From Moraxellaceae bacterium UBA2477 (GTDB lineage: Bacteria; Pseudomonadota; Gammaproteobacteria; Pseudomonadales; Moraxellaceae): a stretch of 31,732 bases of DNA. Below are positions 1 through 7,567 of this stretch, in pieces; within the stretch, counting starts at the first letter, position 1, and each line of letters opens with the position of its first letter. The stretch lies in contig DDPD01000024.1 of assembly GCA_002342025.1 (NCBI GenBank), forward strand, positions 1 through 31,732, read 5' to 3'. Under the pieces are notes generated by a model. The model saw only the letters and a program-made list of their open reading frames with translations. It was not told the DNA's origin and ran no database searches. The position numbers were made by a program, and so were the translations under genes.

Positions 1-22
1 CAAGGAAGCCAAGATCAAGTAA
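1..22 (+). CDS. 3' end of an unidentified upstream gene (partial)
   Basis: The first bases read in frame as ...KEAKIK followed by TAA at 20-22, and a strong rho-independent terminator follows 20 bases later. This fits the C-terminus of a plus-strand protein whose body lies outside the window. Only seven codons including the stop are visible, so no family can be assigned. The lysine-rich end is common in many small basic proteins and is not diagnostic. Confidence 0.4.
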
Positions 23-42
23 TTGATCCGCTCTTTGCAGAT

Positions 43-71
43 AAAAAAACCGGGCCTAGCCCGGTTTTTTT
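43..71. terminator. Rho-independent terminator, probably bidirectional
   Basis: A perfect 13-bp stem (A7 CCGGGC at 43-55, GCCCGG T7 at 59-71) closes a three-base CTA loop. The A tract on one side and the T tract on the other let it work in both directions. It ends the gene leaving at base 22 and lies 24 bases beyond the stop of the converging acylase gene. Confidence 0.9.
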
Positions 72-94
72 ATGACCTGAGTTCGCTCAGCACA

Positions 95-2914
95 TCAGCG
101 TTTCTCATAGCCCACACGATGTACCCAGCTACCACGATCCTGGTAAGGCATGGTGACGCAGCTCGTGCCGGGCACGGTATCTGAGCCAGGCCCCACGACA
201 CCCGTCAGCGAGCAAATTTTGCTGCGCGGATGGATACGCATGCATTTGCCGAGGTCCGCCACCGTCAGTGCATTCCCGCCGTTATAACTTGTCGCTAGGC
301 GTGCCAGCGTGGTTTTTAGCGCCGCCAGCATAATCGCGTCGCGCGAGCGCCCGCCGGACCAATCGCGACGATTCACAATAGTGGATGTATTGGGCGCCAA
401 GATACGCACCACCACGTTATCCATCACGCTTTGGTCGAAAACATGGCTGCCCACACCCGAAACGCGGTCGAAGGCGGTCAGGTCTGGAGCCAGCACATCC
501 GCCTTGAGGCCCGCAAATAACTCATCTCGCAAGGCATTCACCAGCTCGCCAAAGATAGTAGCCGCAGCACCATCTCGTGCTTCAGGGTCATTAAGGTTGA
601 TGTTCGGTCCGTAATGACTTCGATTCCAACCCAGCACTAAATCCAGCGCGGCCTTTTCAATGACATTGAGCTGTGCCTGAGCGCTAGTGCGGAAAGCACG
701 CAAAACGGGCAAATACTCACGAGCGCGGGGATCGATGGTACCCGCATGCTCATCTAAGGCTTTCAAGTCTGTGAAAGCCCAATCACTACGCGTAGCTAAC
801 TTATCGAGAATGATGGTCACGCGTTGGCCCGCGCCGCCCGGACGACTAGTGCTGCCCAAGCCTTCGCCATCAAGCCAACCAACCGCAGGCTTATTATTCC
901 AATTGGCTAAAAAGCCCTGTTCCGGATCGCGCACCTGAGGTGTTTTCTCGAAAGGCAGTAGACCGGCATGATCGAAGGCGCCCGTACCGGGAATGGGAAA
1001 ACGCATATCCGTCTGCGGACTTCGCTGAAAGTGCAGGCCAGGATGATAGAAAGCAATATGCCCATCGCGAGTCGCCACCGTGGTGTTCTCGTTCCATGTC
1101 ACTAGGCGCATGGCCGCATCAAACTCGGCAAAGCTACGCGCCTTGTTCCAGATACGAATCCCTTCAATGGTATCAATTTCGCGCTTCCACATCGCATAGG
1201 CCACGCTACGCCCCATGCCCTTGGCATCATCGCGCGCCACCAGCGGACCATGCACTGTGCGACAAATTTTATTCGTTTGGCTCAGGGTCGCCGGGCCCAC
1301 GGGTACACCGGAAGCTGCCGCCCGAAACTTAAACGTTTCATTTCGACAGCTCATGGCCTTCCATTTACCGTCGTGGAAATACTGATCGGCCAGACACGTG
1401 CCCGCGACCTGTTGCGCTGTCGAACACAGTGTCTCAATAAAACTATCTATGGTTTTCGAATAACCCGTCGTTAATCCCCACGCAGCATGCTCGGTGTAGC
1501 CGATACCCACGACCGGCAGAATTGGCACGGAGGACCCACGTGCGTGATAGCCCGCACCATGAATCTCATACTCAACCAACAACAAAGGATAGTCATAGCC
1601 AAGCTGCGGACCACTAACCAACAGCGTGCCGCCGTCGCGGGTGCGTGACGACCCCACGGCATATGCATGAGAACCGCCATGCAAATAGGCGCGCAGCTCG
1701 TTTAAAGCCAGCGCAATTTGGCGTTGCACGTGTGGTCCGTAGGTCTTGTAACTCTTAGGATTAGTTGCTTTGGCCAGCGTTTTGGCGGATTTTGTACGTT
1801 TAATTTCTGGCCCTAATGCCAGCTCACGCTTCGCTGCCCCTCGCAGCCCACTCGACGCAGATGTCGCCATCGCCAATGAGGGCTGTGAGCACGGCGCCGG
1901 AGCCACACTATTGCCGGTACCATCGCCTTGGGCGAGCGAGTCGGGCAAGGTCACAGCCCAATCTGCCATTTGTTCGAATGCCGCGTCACGTACCGCAGCT
2001 GAGCCCGACTGATTACTAAAACTACCCGCCCCTACCGGCACCGAGACCGCCGCCTTCGCGTCATCCAACCAAGTCAGATCGAGAAACGCATCCTTACCTG
2101 CACGAGCCGAGCCTAAACGCGACGACAGTGATTTAAGCATGCTGATATTCTGGAATTCATTGCCTCCTTCAGCCGCCACGAAACGTGTGATGTAGACACC
2201 GGAGGCAAGCACATCGATGGCATTAATTGGCTCTGGCAAGCTACTCAGCAGCACATACTCAGCAGGCAACAACGTTGGATTATTGCGTACCTCAGCAATA
2301 CGAGCATTGGCACCATCGACATACCCTAAAACTGCATCACGCGCATCCGGAGATAGTTTCTCTAAGAAGGTTTGGTATTCAGCCTCGGTATAGCCAACAA
2401 CACGCTGCTGTAGGTCGGCGGGAACGGCGCCACACCCCGTTAACTCAGCCAAGGATCCACGCGCGGTCCGACGCACCGCATCCAGCAAGAATAACCTATC
2501 GGTCGTAACCGCATGCCCAACACCAAACCACAGATCACGCACGGTGTCGGCATAAATTATCGGCACACCATAACTATCACGATAAACCTGCACACCACTC
2601 TTAGGCGATGCAGGGGAGCCCGGACGCGTACCCAGCACAGCAGGCTTGGCGCCAAAGCTCCAATACAACTCGCGTTGGTCGTCCACATGGGCGCCATAGT
2701 CAGCAGGATTACCCGTGAGCAGCCCTTGCGCCTGACCCGGAACACTGAAGAAACCGCTCTGCCCTGGAGGTAAGACTGTTTCTGCCTTCAAAACCAGATC
2801 AGAGGCCGAGACATTACGTGCCGCGGGCTTCTTGTCGCTGCCAAAGCCACAGGCGGTCAACGCGAGGGCGACACCATAGAAACTGACCTGTTTTGCCAGG
2901 GAACGGAGATTCAT
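95..2914 (-). CDS. Penicillin acylase family protein, predicted lipoprotein
   Basis: Ntn-hydrolase of the penicillin/acyl-homoserine-lactone acylase family, 939 residues from the ATG at 2914. The reading frame stays open a further 101 codons upstream, but only this start gives a lipoprotein signal peptide (MNLRSL...ALTAC, lipobox Cys22). The alpha-chain part is followed by a GGSHAYAVG motif. Its serine, about residue 415, matches the usual G-S-N-x-W autoprocessing site and would become the N-terminal nucleophile of the beta chain. Downstream VSGPQLGY and GYTEHAAWGLT segments are typical of the beta chain. Family members cleave amides such as beta-lactam side chains or N-acyl-homoserine lactones; the substrate here cannot be read from sequence. 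The lipobox suggests membrane anchoring with the enzyme facing the periplasm or outside. It is a single-gene unit, divergent from the DUF815 gene. Confidence 0.88.
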   Translation of the reverse strand: MNLRSLAKQVSFYGVALALTACGFGSDKKPAARNVSASDLVLKAETVLPPGQSGFFSVPGQAQGLLTGNPADYGAHVDDQRELYWSFGAKPAVLGTRPGSPASPKSGVQVYRDSYGVPIIYADTVRDLWFGVGHAVTTDRLFLLDAVRRTARGSLAELTGCGAVPADLQQRVVGYTEAEYQTFLEKLSPDARDAVLGYVDGANARIAEVRNNPTLLPAEYVLLSSLPEPINAIDVLASGVYITRFVAAEGGNEFQNISMLKSLSSRLGSARAGKDAFLDLTWLDDAKAAVSVPVGAGSFSNQSGSAAVRDAAFEQMADWAVTLPDSLAQGDGTGNSVAPAPCSQPSLAMATSASSGLRGAAKRELALGPEIKRTKSAKTLAKATNPKSYKTYGPHVQRQIALALNELRAYLHGGSHAYAVGSSRTRDGGTLLVSGPQLGYDYPLLLVEYEIHGAGYHARGSSVPILPVVGIGYTEHAAWGLTTGYSKTIDSFIETLCSTAQQVAGTCLADQYFHDGKWKAMSCRNETFKFRAAASGVPVGPATLSQTNKICRTVHGPLVARDDAKGMGRSVAYAMWKREIDTIEGIRIWNKARSFAEFDAAMRLVTWNENTTVATRDGHIAFYHPGLHFQRSPQTDMRFPIPGTGAFDHAGLLPFEKTPQVRDPEQGFLANWNNKPAVGWLDGEGLGSTSRPGGAGQRVTIILDKLATRSDWAFTDLKALDEHAGTIDPRAREYLPVLRAFRTSAQAQLNVIEKAALDLVLGWNRSHYGPNINLNDPEARDGAAATIFGELVNALRDELFAGLKADVLAPDLTAFDRVSGVGSHVFDQSVMDNVVVRILAPNTSTIVNRRDWSGGRSRDAIMLAALKTTLARLATSYNGGNALTVADLGKCMRIHPRSKICSLTGVVGPGSDTVPGTSCVTMPYQDRGSWVHRVGYEKR

Positions 2915-3046
2915 TACAGACTCCAGACTGCTCTTAGCGGCAGCTTGCGGATAATTGATGCCCCACTCTACCTTGCTCTGTCGGTAGGGGCAAAGGCGGA
3001 ACGGGTATATCCCTATTGTGCAGTCGCACTCGTGCAGGGTGCGCCC

Positions 3047-3052
3047 TATACT
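3047..3052 (+). promoter_or_regulatory. Possible -10 box upstream of the DUF815/ECF/Hvf gene set
   Basis: TATACT lies 30 bases before the DUF815 start, in the 167-base divergent region between the acylase and DUF815 genes (2915-3081). No good TTGACA-like -35 element sits at 16-18 bases, so this is a weak call. I saw nothing else definite in that region. Confidence 0.22.
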
Positions 3053-3081
3053 CAGGCTAATTTCAGAGCTAGTACACACAA

Positions 3082-3885
3082 ATGTCACACCCTTCAATTC
3101 CATTAGCGGACATGGCATTGGCTTGGCGCTGGCGTCAGGGCCAACTACAAGCCATCGAAAAAACGCAGGCACTGGCGCTGGATCATTTACTGAATATTGA
3201 TCGCCAAAAGCAGGCATTGCACCGCAATACCGAGCAATTTGTCCGCGGCCTGCCTGCTAACCATGTACTACTCACCGGCGCCCGTGGCACCGGCAAGTCG
3301 TCTTTGGTGAAAGCCCTGCTGCATGAGTTCGCCCGGGATGGTTTGCGTTTGATTGAAGTACCACCGCATGACCTCATCGACCTACCCGACATCGTGGCTC
3401 CCCTGCGTGGCCGTGCTGAAAAATTCATTCTCTATGTTGATGATTTCTCCGTGGCTAGCAATGACCCTGCATTGATTGCGCTTAAAACCGCCTTGGATGG
3501 TGGTATTGAAGAGGCTCCGCATAACGTGCTGATCTATGCCACCAGCAATCGTCGCTACCTCATGCCCTCACTCAAGTCCGACAACGCTGAGTACCAATGG
3601 ATAGACGACGAAGTGCATCCGGGCGAGTCCGTGGAAGAGAAAATATCCCTGTCCGAACGCTTCGGGCTATGGCTGTCATTCCTTGCCTTCGGTCAAGACG
3701 AATACCTAAATTTGGTGCAGCACCATCTGCAGCAACTCGACTACACCCTATGGAATGACCAGGTGCGGGGCGAAGCACTGCGATGGGCTCAGACGCGCGC
3801 CTCACGCAGCGGCCGTGTTGCCATGCAGTTCGCTCGAGATTGGTCGGGTCGACAACAATTATTACTCACAGAACCATCACACTAA
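3082..3885 (+). CDS. DUF815 family AAA-type ATP-binding protein
   Basis: 267 residues. A Walker A motif GARGTGKS is at residues 66-73 and a Walker B FILYVDD at 115-121, with a sensor-like YATSNRR further on. The sequence around these, the EVHPGESVEEKISLSERFG segment and the length match the DUF815 family of small AAA-like ATPases, whose cellular role is not established. An alternative ATG at 3112 is possible; the first is kept because the extra N-terminal residues look coding. It starts a run of seven same-strand genes and ends 12 bases before the ECF sigma gene, so co-transcription with the sigma factor is likely. Whether it takes part in the copper-peptide system is unknown. Confidence 0.85.
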   Translation: MSHPSIPLADMALAWRWRQGQLQAIEKTQALALDHLLNIDRQKQALHRNTEQFVRGLPANHVLLTGARGTGKSSLVKALLHEFARDGLRLIEVPPHDLIDLPDIVAPLRGRAEKFILYVDDFSVASNDPALIALKTALDGGIEEAPHNVLIYATSNRRYLMPSLKSDNAEYQWIDDEVHPGESVEEKISLSERFGLWLSFLAFGQDEYLNLVQHHLQQLDYTLWNDQVRGEALRWAQTRASRSGRVAMQFARDWSGRQQLLLTEPSH

Positions 3886-3897
3886 CTCGGAGTTCTC

Positions 3898-4536
3898 ATG
3901 GCCTCTGCAAGTCCCGGTGGCGTGCGCTTCAATGCTGAAAGCAGCGAGTCCGCCTTACTCTCCGCCCTACGTGTCGGTGACCGACTCGCCTACCGTGAAG
4001 CCATGCGACGCTTTGGCGGCTCCATGCTAGCCGCTGCCCGCGCTGTTGCGCCTCAACATGCTGAAGACGCCGTGCAGGACGCGTGGATTTCAGTCTATGG
4101 CGCCATTAAAGAGTTTGAAGGGCGCTCCGGCCTAAAAACGTGGTTGACCCGTATCACCATTAACAAGGCCTACAACTATTTGCGAAAGCAAGGGCGTGAA
4201 GTGTCATTGGAAGGCTTAGAAGCCCAGCATGACCCACTCGATGGCGCTTTTAACAGCGCGGGACAATGGGCTAAACAGTGGCAGCAGTGGGACGATGACA
4301 CGCCAGATGCGCTGCTCAGCGCACGCGTACTTCAAGAATGCATTGAGCACCACATGGACGATATGCCCGAAGGCCAGCGCTTAGCACTGACATTAAAAGA
4401 CATGGAAGGACTTTCGCCGACAGAAATTTGTAACACGCTCGGCATTAGCCCGTCTAACTTTCGCGTACTGCTGCACCGTGCCCGAATTCGGGTGTTTTCC
4501 ATGGTGTCCCATTACGAGGAGACCGGCGAATGTTGA
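3898..4536 (+). CDS. ECF-type sigma-70 family RNA polymerase sigma factor
   Basis: 212 residues with the two domains of an ECF sigma factor. Sigma2 spans roughly residues 20-95 (EDAVQDAWISVYGAI, then FEGRSGLKTWLTRITINKAYNYLRK). Sigma4 spans roughly 150-205, with helix-turn-helix LSPTEICNTLGISPSNFRVLLHRAR. A GGAG ribosome-binding site lies just before the ATG. The stop overlaps the next gene by seven bases (4530-4536), the normal layout of a sigma factor with its anti-sigma. Downstream lie the HvfA-type peptide and its maturation genes. ECF sigma/anti-sigma pairs are known to drive bufferin operons in other proteobacteria, so this one probably controls the hvf genes and itself; that is inferred from context. 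Confidence 0.93.
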   Translation: MASASPGGVRFNAESSESALLSALRVGDRLAYREAMRRFGGSMLAAARAVAPQHAEDAVQDAWISVYGAIKEFEGRSGLKTWLTRITINKAYNYLRKQGREVSLEGLEAQHDPLDGAFNSAGQWAKQWQQWDDDTPDALLSARVLQECIEHHMDDMPEGQRLALTLKDMEGLSPTEICNTLGISPSNFRVLLHRARIRVFSMVSHYEETGEC

Positions 4537-4775
4537 AATGTAAAGATGTAGGCTCTAACGCCACCGAATTTCTCTCTGGAGCCCTGCCCTGGCGAGTGAA
4601 TTTAAGTGTGGTATGGCATTTACTACGCTGTGGCAACTGTCGACTAGCCGTCATCCAAATTTTGACGATGCTGCGTGCGCTGCGTAAACGTCCGGCAAAA
4701 CCACCCACAGAAGCCCAAATCCAACTGTGGATAGATGCACTGGACCATGACCACTCAGGTCATACGCATCATTAA
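4530..4775 (+). CDS. Small zinc-type (ZAS-like) anti-sigma factor with His-rich tail
   Basis: 81 residues, overlapping the ECF sigma stop by seven bases. It carries the H-x3-C-x2-C core of the zinc anti-sigma fold (His30, Cys34, Cys37), plus Cys4 near the N-terminus as a possible fourth ligand. There is no membrane segment, so it should be cytoplasmic. The last residues, DHDHSGHTHH, are unusually rich in histidine (five His in ten) and could bind copper, nickel or zinc. Position and motif support an anti-sigma role; the metal-sensing role of the tail is inference. It could also be a zf-HC2-like protein of different function, but the translational overlap makes the anti-sigma call good. Confidence 0.78.
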   Translation: MLKCKDVGSNATEFLSGALPWRVNLSVVWHLLRCGNCRLAVIQILTMLRALRKRPAKPPTEAQIQLWIDALDHDHSGHTHH

Positions 4776-4815
4776 TGTCAATGTTTCTACCCACAAGTCT
4801 AAAGGAAGAATCCTC

Positions 4816-5088
4816 ATGAATAAGCTGCAAACTCTGACCCCTATCGCTGCCCTGCTTGCACTCTCCGTCACCGGTTTGGCTCATGCTGGTGAAGCCCCAG
4901 CATCTGCGGCTGCCGCTCCAGCTGGCGCTCACGCAGAAGGCAAATGTGGCGAAGGCAAATGTGGCGGCAAGAAAGCCACCGAAGCCAAGTGCGGCGCTAA
5001 GAAAACCGAAGAAGCCAAATGTGGTGCCGCTAAAAAAGCCCCAGAAGGCAAGTGTGGTGAAGGTAAGTGCGGCACTCACCAACACTGA
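4816..5088 (+). CDS. hvfA: HvfA/bufferin-type copper-binding RiPP precursor peptide
   Basis: 90 residues from the ATG at 4816, chosen because it follows a strong AAAGGAAG ribosome-binding site and opens a signal peptide (MNKLQT...GLAHA, cleavage after Ala24). The mature part is low-complexity: an Ala/Pro linker, then six Cys in E-(G/A)-K-C-G units (Cys44, 49, 59, 69, 80, 85) separated by lysine-rich spacers, ending in GTHQH. In the HvfA family the EGKCG cysteines are modified by an MNIO enzyme (HvfB, with HvfC) to oxazolone/thioamide groups that bind copper; the related bufferins protect cells from excess copper in the periplasm. The hvfB and hvfC homologues follow directly. Four units are EGKCG and the two central ones are EAKCG, so all six may not be equal substrates. 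Confidence 0.9.
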   Translation: MNKLQTLTPIAALLALSVTGLAHAGEAPASAAAAPAGAHAEGKCGEGKCGGKKATEAKCGAKKTEEAKCGAAKKAPEGKCGEGKCGTHQH

Positions 5089-5096
5089 GCTGAATC

Positions 5097-5960
5097 ATGA
5101 ACGGGACAACCGTTGAGACGCTTCATTGCCAACGCTTGCCCCTTCAGGGAGCTGGCCTGGGTCTGCGCCGCAGCTTTTTAGCGGAGCTGGACTCGGTGCC
5201 CGCTGCCACCCTCCCCGATTTTTTCGAGATCGCTCCGGAAAACTGGATCGGTCTTGGCGGCCGTTATGCGCGTAACCTTCGCGCACTCACGGAGCGCCAC
5301 TGCTTTGTCACTCACGGCCTGTCCTTGTCGATAGGCGGCCCGGCACCGCTGGATATTGAGTTTCTCCAGCGCCTGCGCAAGTTCCTCGACAGTCATCAGA
5401 TCGCGACCTATTCCGAGCACCTGAGCTATACCGGTGATGCCGGGCATCTCTATGATTTGCTACCAATTCCGATGACGGAGGCCGCTGTTGATTATGTCGC
5501 GGCGCGCGTCGGGCAAGTGCAAGACATCCTCGGTCGGCGCATTGCGCTGGAGAATGTCTCGACCTATGCCGCACCGGGCAGCGACATGAGCGAGCAGGAC
5601 TTTGTCTGCGCCGTACTGGAAAAGGCTGACTGCGATTTGCTGCTGGATGTGAACAACATCTTCGTTAACAGCATCAATCATGGCTTTAATGCCGAGCACT
5701 ACCTGCGCTCGCTGCCGGCACAACGCATCTGCTATGCCCATATTGCCGGGCATTATGTAGAAGCCTATGACCTGCGCATCGACACTCACGGCGATGAGGT
5801 CTGCGCCGATGTCTGGACCTTGCTGGGCAAAGCTTACGAGCACTTTGGCACATTCCCGACCCTGTTGGAGCGCGACTTCAACATCCCCGCGCTGCCGGAT
5901 CTGCTCGCCGAAATGAGCATCATCCGCCAATACCAGCAGGCTCACCGCGATGCTGCGTGA
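5097..5960 (+). CDS. hvfB: HvfB-type MNIO peptide maturase (DUF692)
   Basis: 287 residues. DUF692 enzymes are multinuclear non-heme iron oxidases (MNIO) with a TIM-barrel fold; family examples include MbnB and HvfB. Metal-site motifs run in the expected order: EIAPENW (44-50), THGLSLS (72-78), YSEHLSY (105-111), then LENVSTY, LLDVNNIFVN, YAHIAGH, DTHGDEV and LLERDFNIP. It should oxidise cysteines of the upstream precursor to heterocycle/thioamide groups. The ATG lies eight bases after the hvfA stop with only a weak ribosome-binding site, which fits lower output of enzyme than of peptide. Its stop overlaps hvfC by eleven bases. No signal peptide is seen, so modification should happen in the cytoplasm before export. 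Confidence 0.93.
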   Translation: MNGTTVETLHCQRLPLQGAGLGLRRSFLAELDSVPAATLPDFFEIAPENWIGLGGRYARNLRALTERHCFVTHGLSLSIGGPAPLDIEFLQRLRKFLDSHQIATYSEHLSYTGDAGHLYDLLPIPMTEAAVDYVAARVGQVQDILGRRIALENVSTYAAPGSDMSEQDFVCAVLEKADCDLLLDVNNIFVNSINHGFNAEHYLRSLPAQRICYAHIAGHYVEAYDLRIDTHGDEVCADVWTLLGKAYEHFGTFPTLLERDFNIPALPDLLAEMSIIRQYQQAHRDAA

Positions 5961-6732
5961 CTTCCAGCAAACTCAGGCGGAGTTCACCCACTGGTTGCGA
6001 CAGCCGGATGTCGCTCCGCTACCGGTCGGGATACTGCCGGCGCGCATGCACACCTATCGCGAACTGCTGCTCAACAATGTCACCAACTTTGTCGACATCA
6101 CTTTTCCGGTAGCCAAGGCATTGTTGCCAGAACCACTCTGGCAACACCTGTGTTCGCACTTTTTTGCCGACTATCGCTGCCAATCGCCATATTTTTACGA
6201 TATTTCGCTGCATTTTAGAGAATTTGTGCGGGCACTGGATTGGCCCGAACTGGCCAACTTCCCGTGGCTGACCGAGCTGCTGCATTACGAGTGGATGGAG
6301 CTAGCGGCAGACATCGCCGAAGAACCCAACCCCAGCGTCGTGGCCGACTGCGTCCTGGCCGACGAGAGCCGCTGGGAACGACTCGATGCGCCCATCCAAC
6401 TCGCCATGCCGGCGTGGCCGCTGGCTTACCAGTGGCCAGTCGCGAGCTGGTCGGTCGAGACCGATCCTGCCGATCTGCACGCGCAGGCGCAGGCGGTTGT
6501 GCTCTGGCGCAACTGTGACGACGAAGTTCGTTCGCTGGTGGTGGAGCCGCTGACGGCCTGGCTGGTCGAGCGCATCCAGCTCGGCGGCCAAACTCTGCAA
6601 CATCCGACCCTGAACAGTCTGGCTGACGAGCTGGTCACCGCCAGCCCCGGCGTCAGCCACGAGCAAGCACTGGCAGCTTGCCAGCGCGTATTACTGCAAT
6701 TGCAGCATGGCGGCCTGGCCTTCCTCGGCTAA
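5950..6732 (+). CDS. hvfC: HvfC-type RiPP maturation partner (DUF2063)
   Basis: 260 residues, starting inside the last codons of hvfB (eleven-base overlap). The N-terminal part (LRDFQQTQAEFTHWLR, then GILPARMHTYRELLLNNV and FPVAKALLPEPLW) is the DUF2063 domain found beside DUF692 genes. The C-terminal half (about 140-260) is the more variable HvfC C-domain. In studied HvfBC and BufBC systems this protein partners the MNIO enzyme and helps bind the precursor. The database label 'putative DNA-binding domain' for DUF2063 should not be taken to mean regulation here. The HvfD/DoxX-like membrane gene often found next in such operons is absent; mutM follows instead. Confidence 0.88.
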   Translation: MLRDFQQTQAEFTHWLRQPDVAPLPVGILPARMHTYRELLLNNVTNFVDITFPVAKALLPEPLWQHLCSHFFADYRCQSPYFYDISLHFREFVRALDWPELANFPWLTELLHYEWMELAADIAEEPNPSVVADCVLADESRWERLDAPIQLAMPAWPLAYQWPVASWSVETDPADLHAQAQAVVLWRNCDDEVRSLVVEPLTAWLVERIQLGGQTLQHPTLNSLADELVTASPGVSHEQALAACQRVLLQLQHGGLAFLG

Positions 6733-6741
6733 ACTGATGTC

Positions 6742-7557
6742 ATGCCTGAACTCCCCGAAGTAGAAACCACTCGACGCGGCATCCAACCGTTTGTTGAAGG
6801 CCAGCGTATTGTCAGCCTGCGTGTACACAACGCACGGCTGCGTTGGCCCGTACCTCCCGAACTACCCGAATTGTTGGCGAATCAGCGCGTGGCACGCATC
6901 AGCCGACGCGGCAAATACCTGCTCTTCCACATCGACACCGGCGTCATGATGGTGCATCTGGGCATGTCCGGCAGCCTGCGGCTGGTCACGCCCGGCACGC
7001 CGCGCAAGACCCATGATCACCTCGAATGGACGCTGGATAACAACTGGCTCATGCGCTACCACGACCCACGCCGCTTCGGTTGCTGCCTGTGGCTGCGCGA
7101 TGATCCGCTCAAACATCCTCTGCTGGCATCACTGGGACCGGAGCCGCTACAGGCCGAGTTCGATGACCAGCACCTGTTCCGCCTCAGCCGTGGCAAAACT
7201 GCGCCGGTGAAAAGCTTCATCATGGATAGCCATGTGGTGGTCGGCGTCGGCAATATCTACGCCAACGAAGCGCTGTTTCAGGTCGGCATCCACCCATTGC
7301 GCGAAGCGGGCCGCGTCAGCGCCGAGCGCTATCAGCGGCTGTCGCAGGCTATCCGCGACATTCTCGCGCACGCCATCACGCGTGGTGGCACCACGCTGCG
7401 TGACTTCGTGAATAGCCAAGGTGAACCCGGGTATTTTCAGCAGGAATTACTGGTCTACGGGCGTGCCGGGCAACCCTGCCGGCAGTGCGGCAAGGCGCTG
7501 AAGGAAGTGCGTTTGAGTGCCCGGAGCACGGTGTTTTGCGGGCACTGCCAGCGCTAA
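6742..7557 (+). CDS. mutM: Formamidopyrimidine-DNA glycosylase (8-oxoguanine repair)
   Basis: 271 residues, the usual Fpg length. The N-terminus MPELPEVETTRRGI gives the catalytic Pro2 and Glu3. The helix-two-turn-helix segment VVGVGNIYANE is present, and a C-terminal zinc finger has Cys246, 249, 266 and 269. MutM removes 8-oxoguanine and ring-opened purines from DNA and cuts the strand by beta/delta elimination. The gene begins nine bases after hvfC with no visible promoter or terminator between, so at least part of its transcription should come from the hvf operon. It converges on the esterase gene with ten bases between the stops. Confidence 0.98.
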   Translation: MPELPEVETTRRGIQPFVEGQRIVSLRVHNARLRWPVPPELPELLANQRVARISRRGKYLLFHIDTGVMMVHLGMSGSLRLVTPGTPRKTHDHLEWTLDNNWLMRYHDPRRFGCCLWLRDDPLKHPLLASLGPEPLQAEFDDQHLFRLSRGKTAPVKSFIMDSHVVVGVGNIYANEALFQVGIHPLREAGRVSAERYQRLSQAIRDILAHAITRGGTTLRDFVNSQGEPGYFQQELLVYGRAGQPCRQCGKALKEVRLSARSTVFCGHCQR

Positions 7558-7567
7558 TCGCCTCGAC

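Noticed and set aside
2915..3217. A 101-codon extension of the acylase reading frame
   Set aside because: It would overlap the start of the DUF815 gene and bury the lipoprotein signal peptide.
4816..5088. Reading the Lys/Ala-rich peptide as a histone-like or antifreeze protein
   Set aside because: The signal peptide, six E(G/A)KCG units and the adjoining DUF692/DUF2063 genes fit a RiPP metallophore far better.
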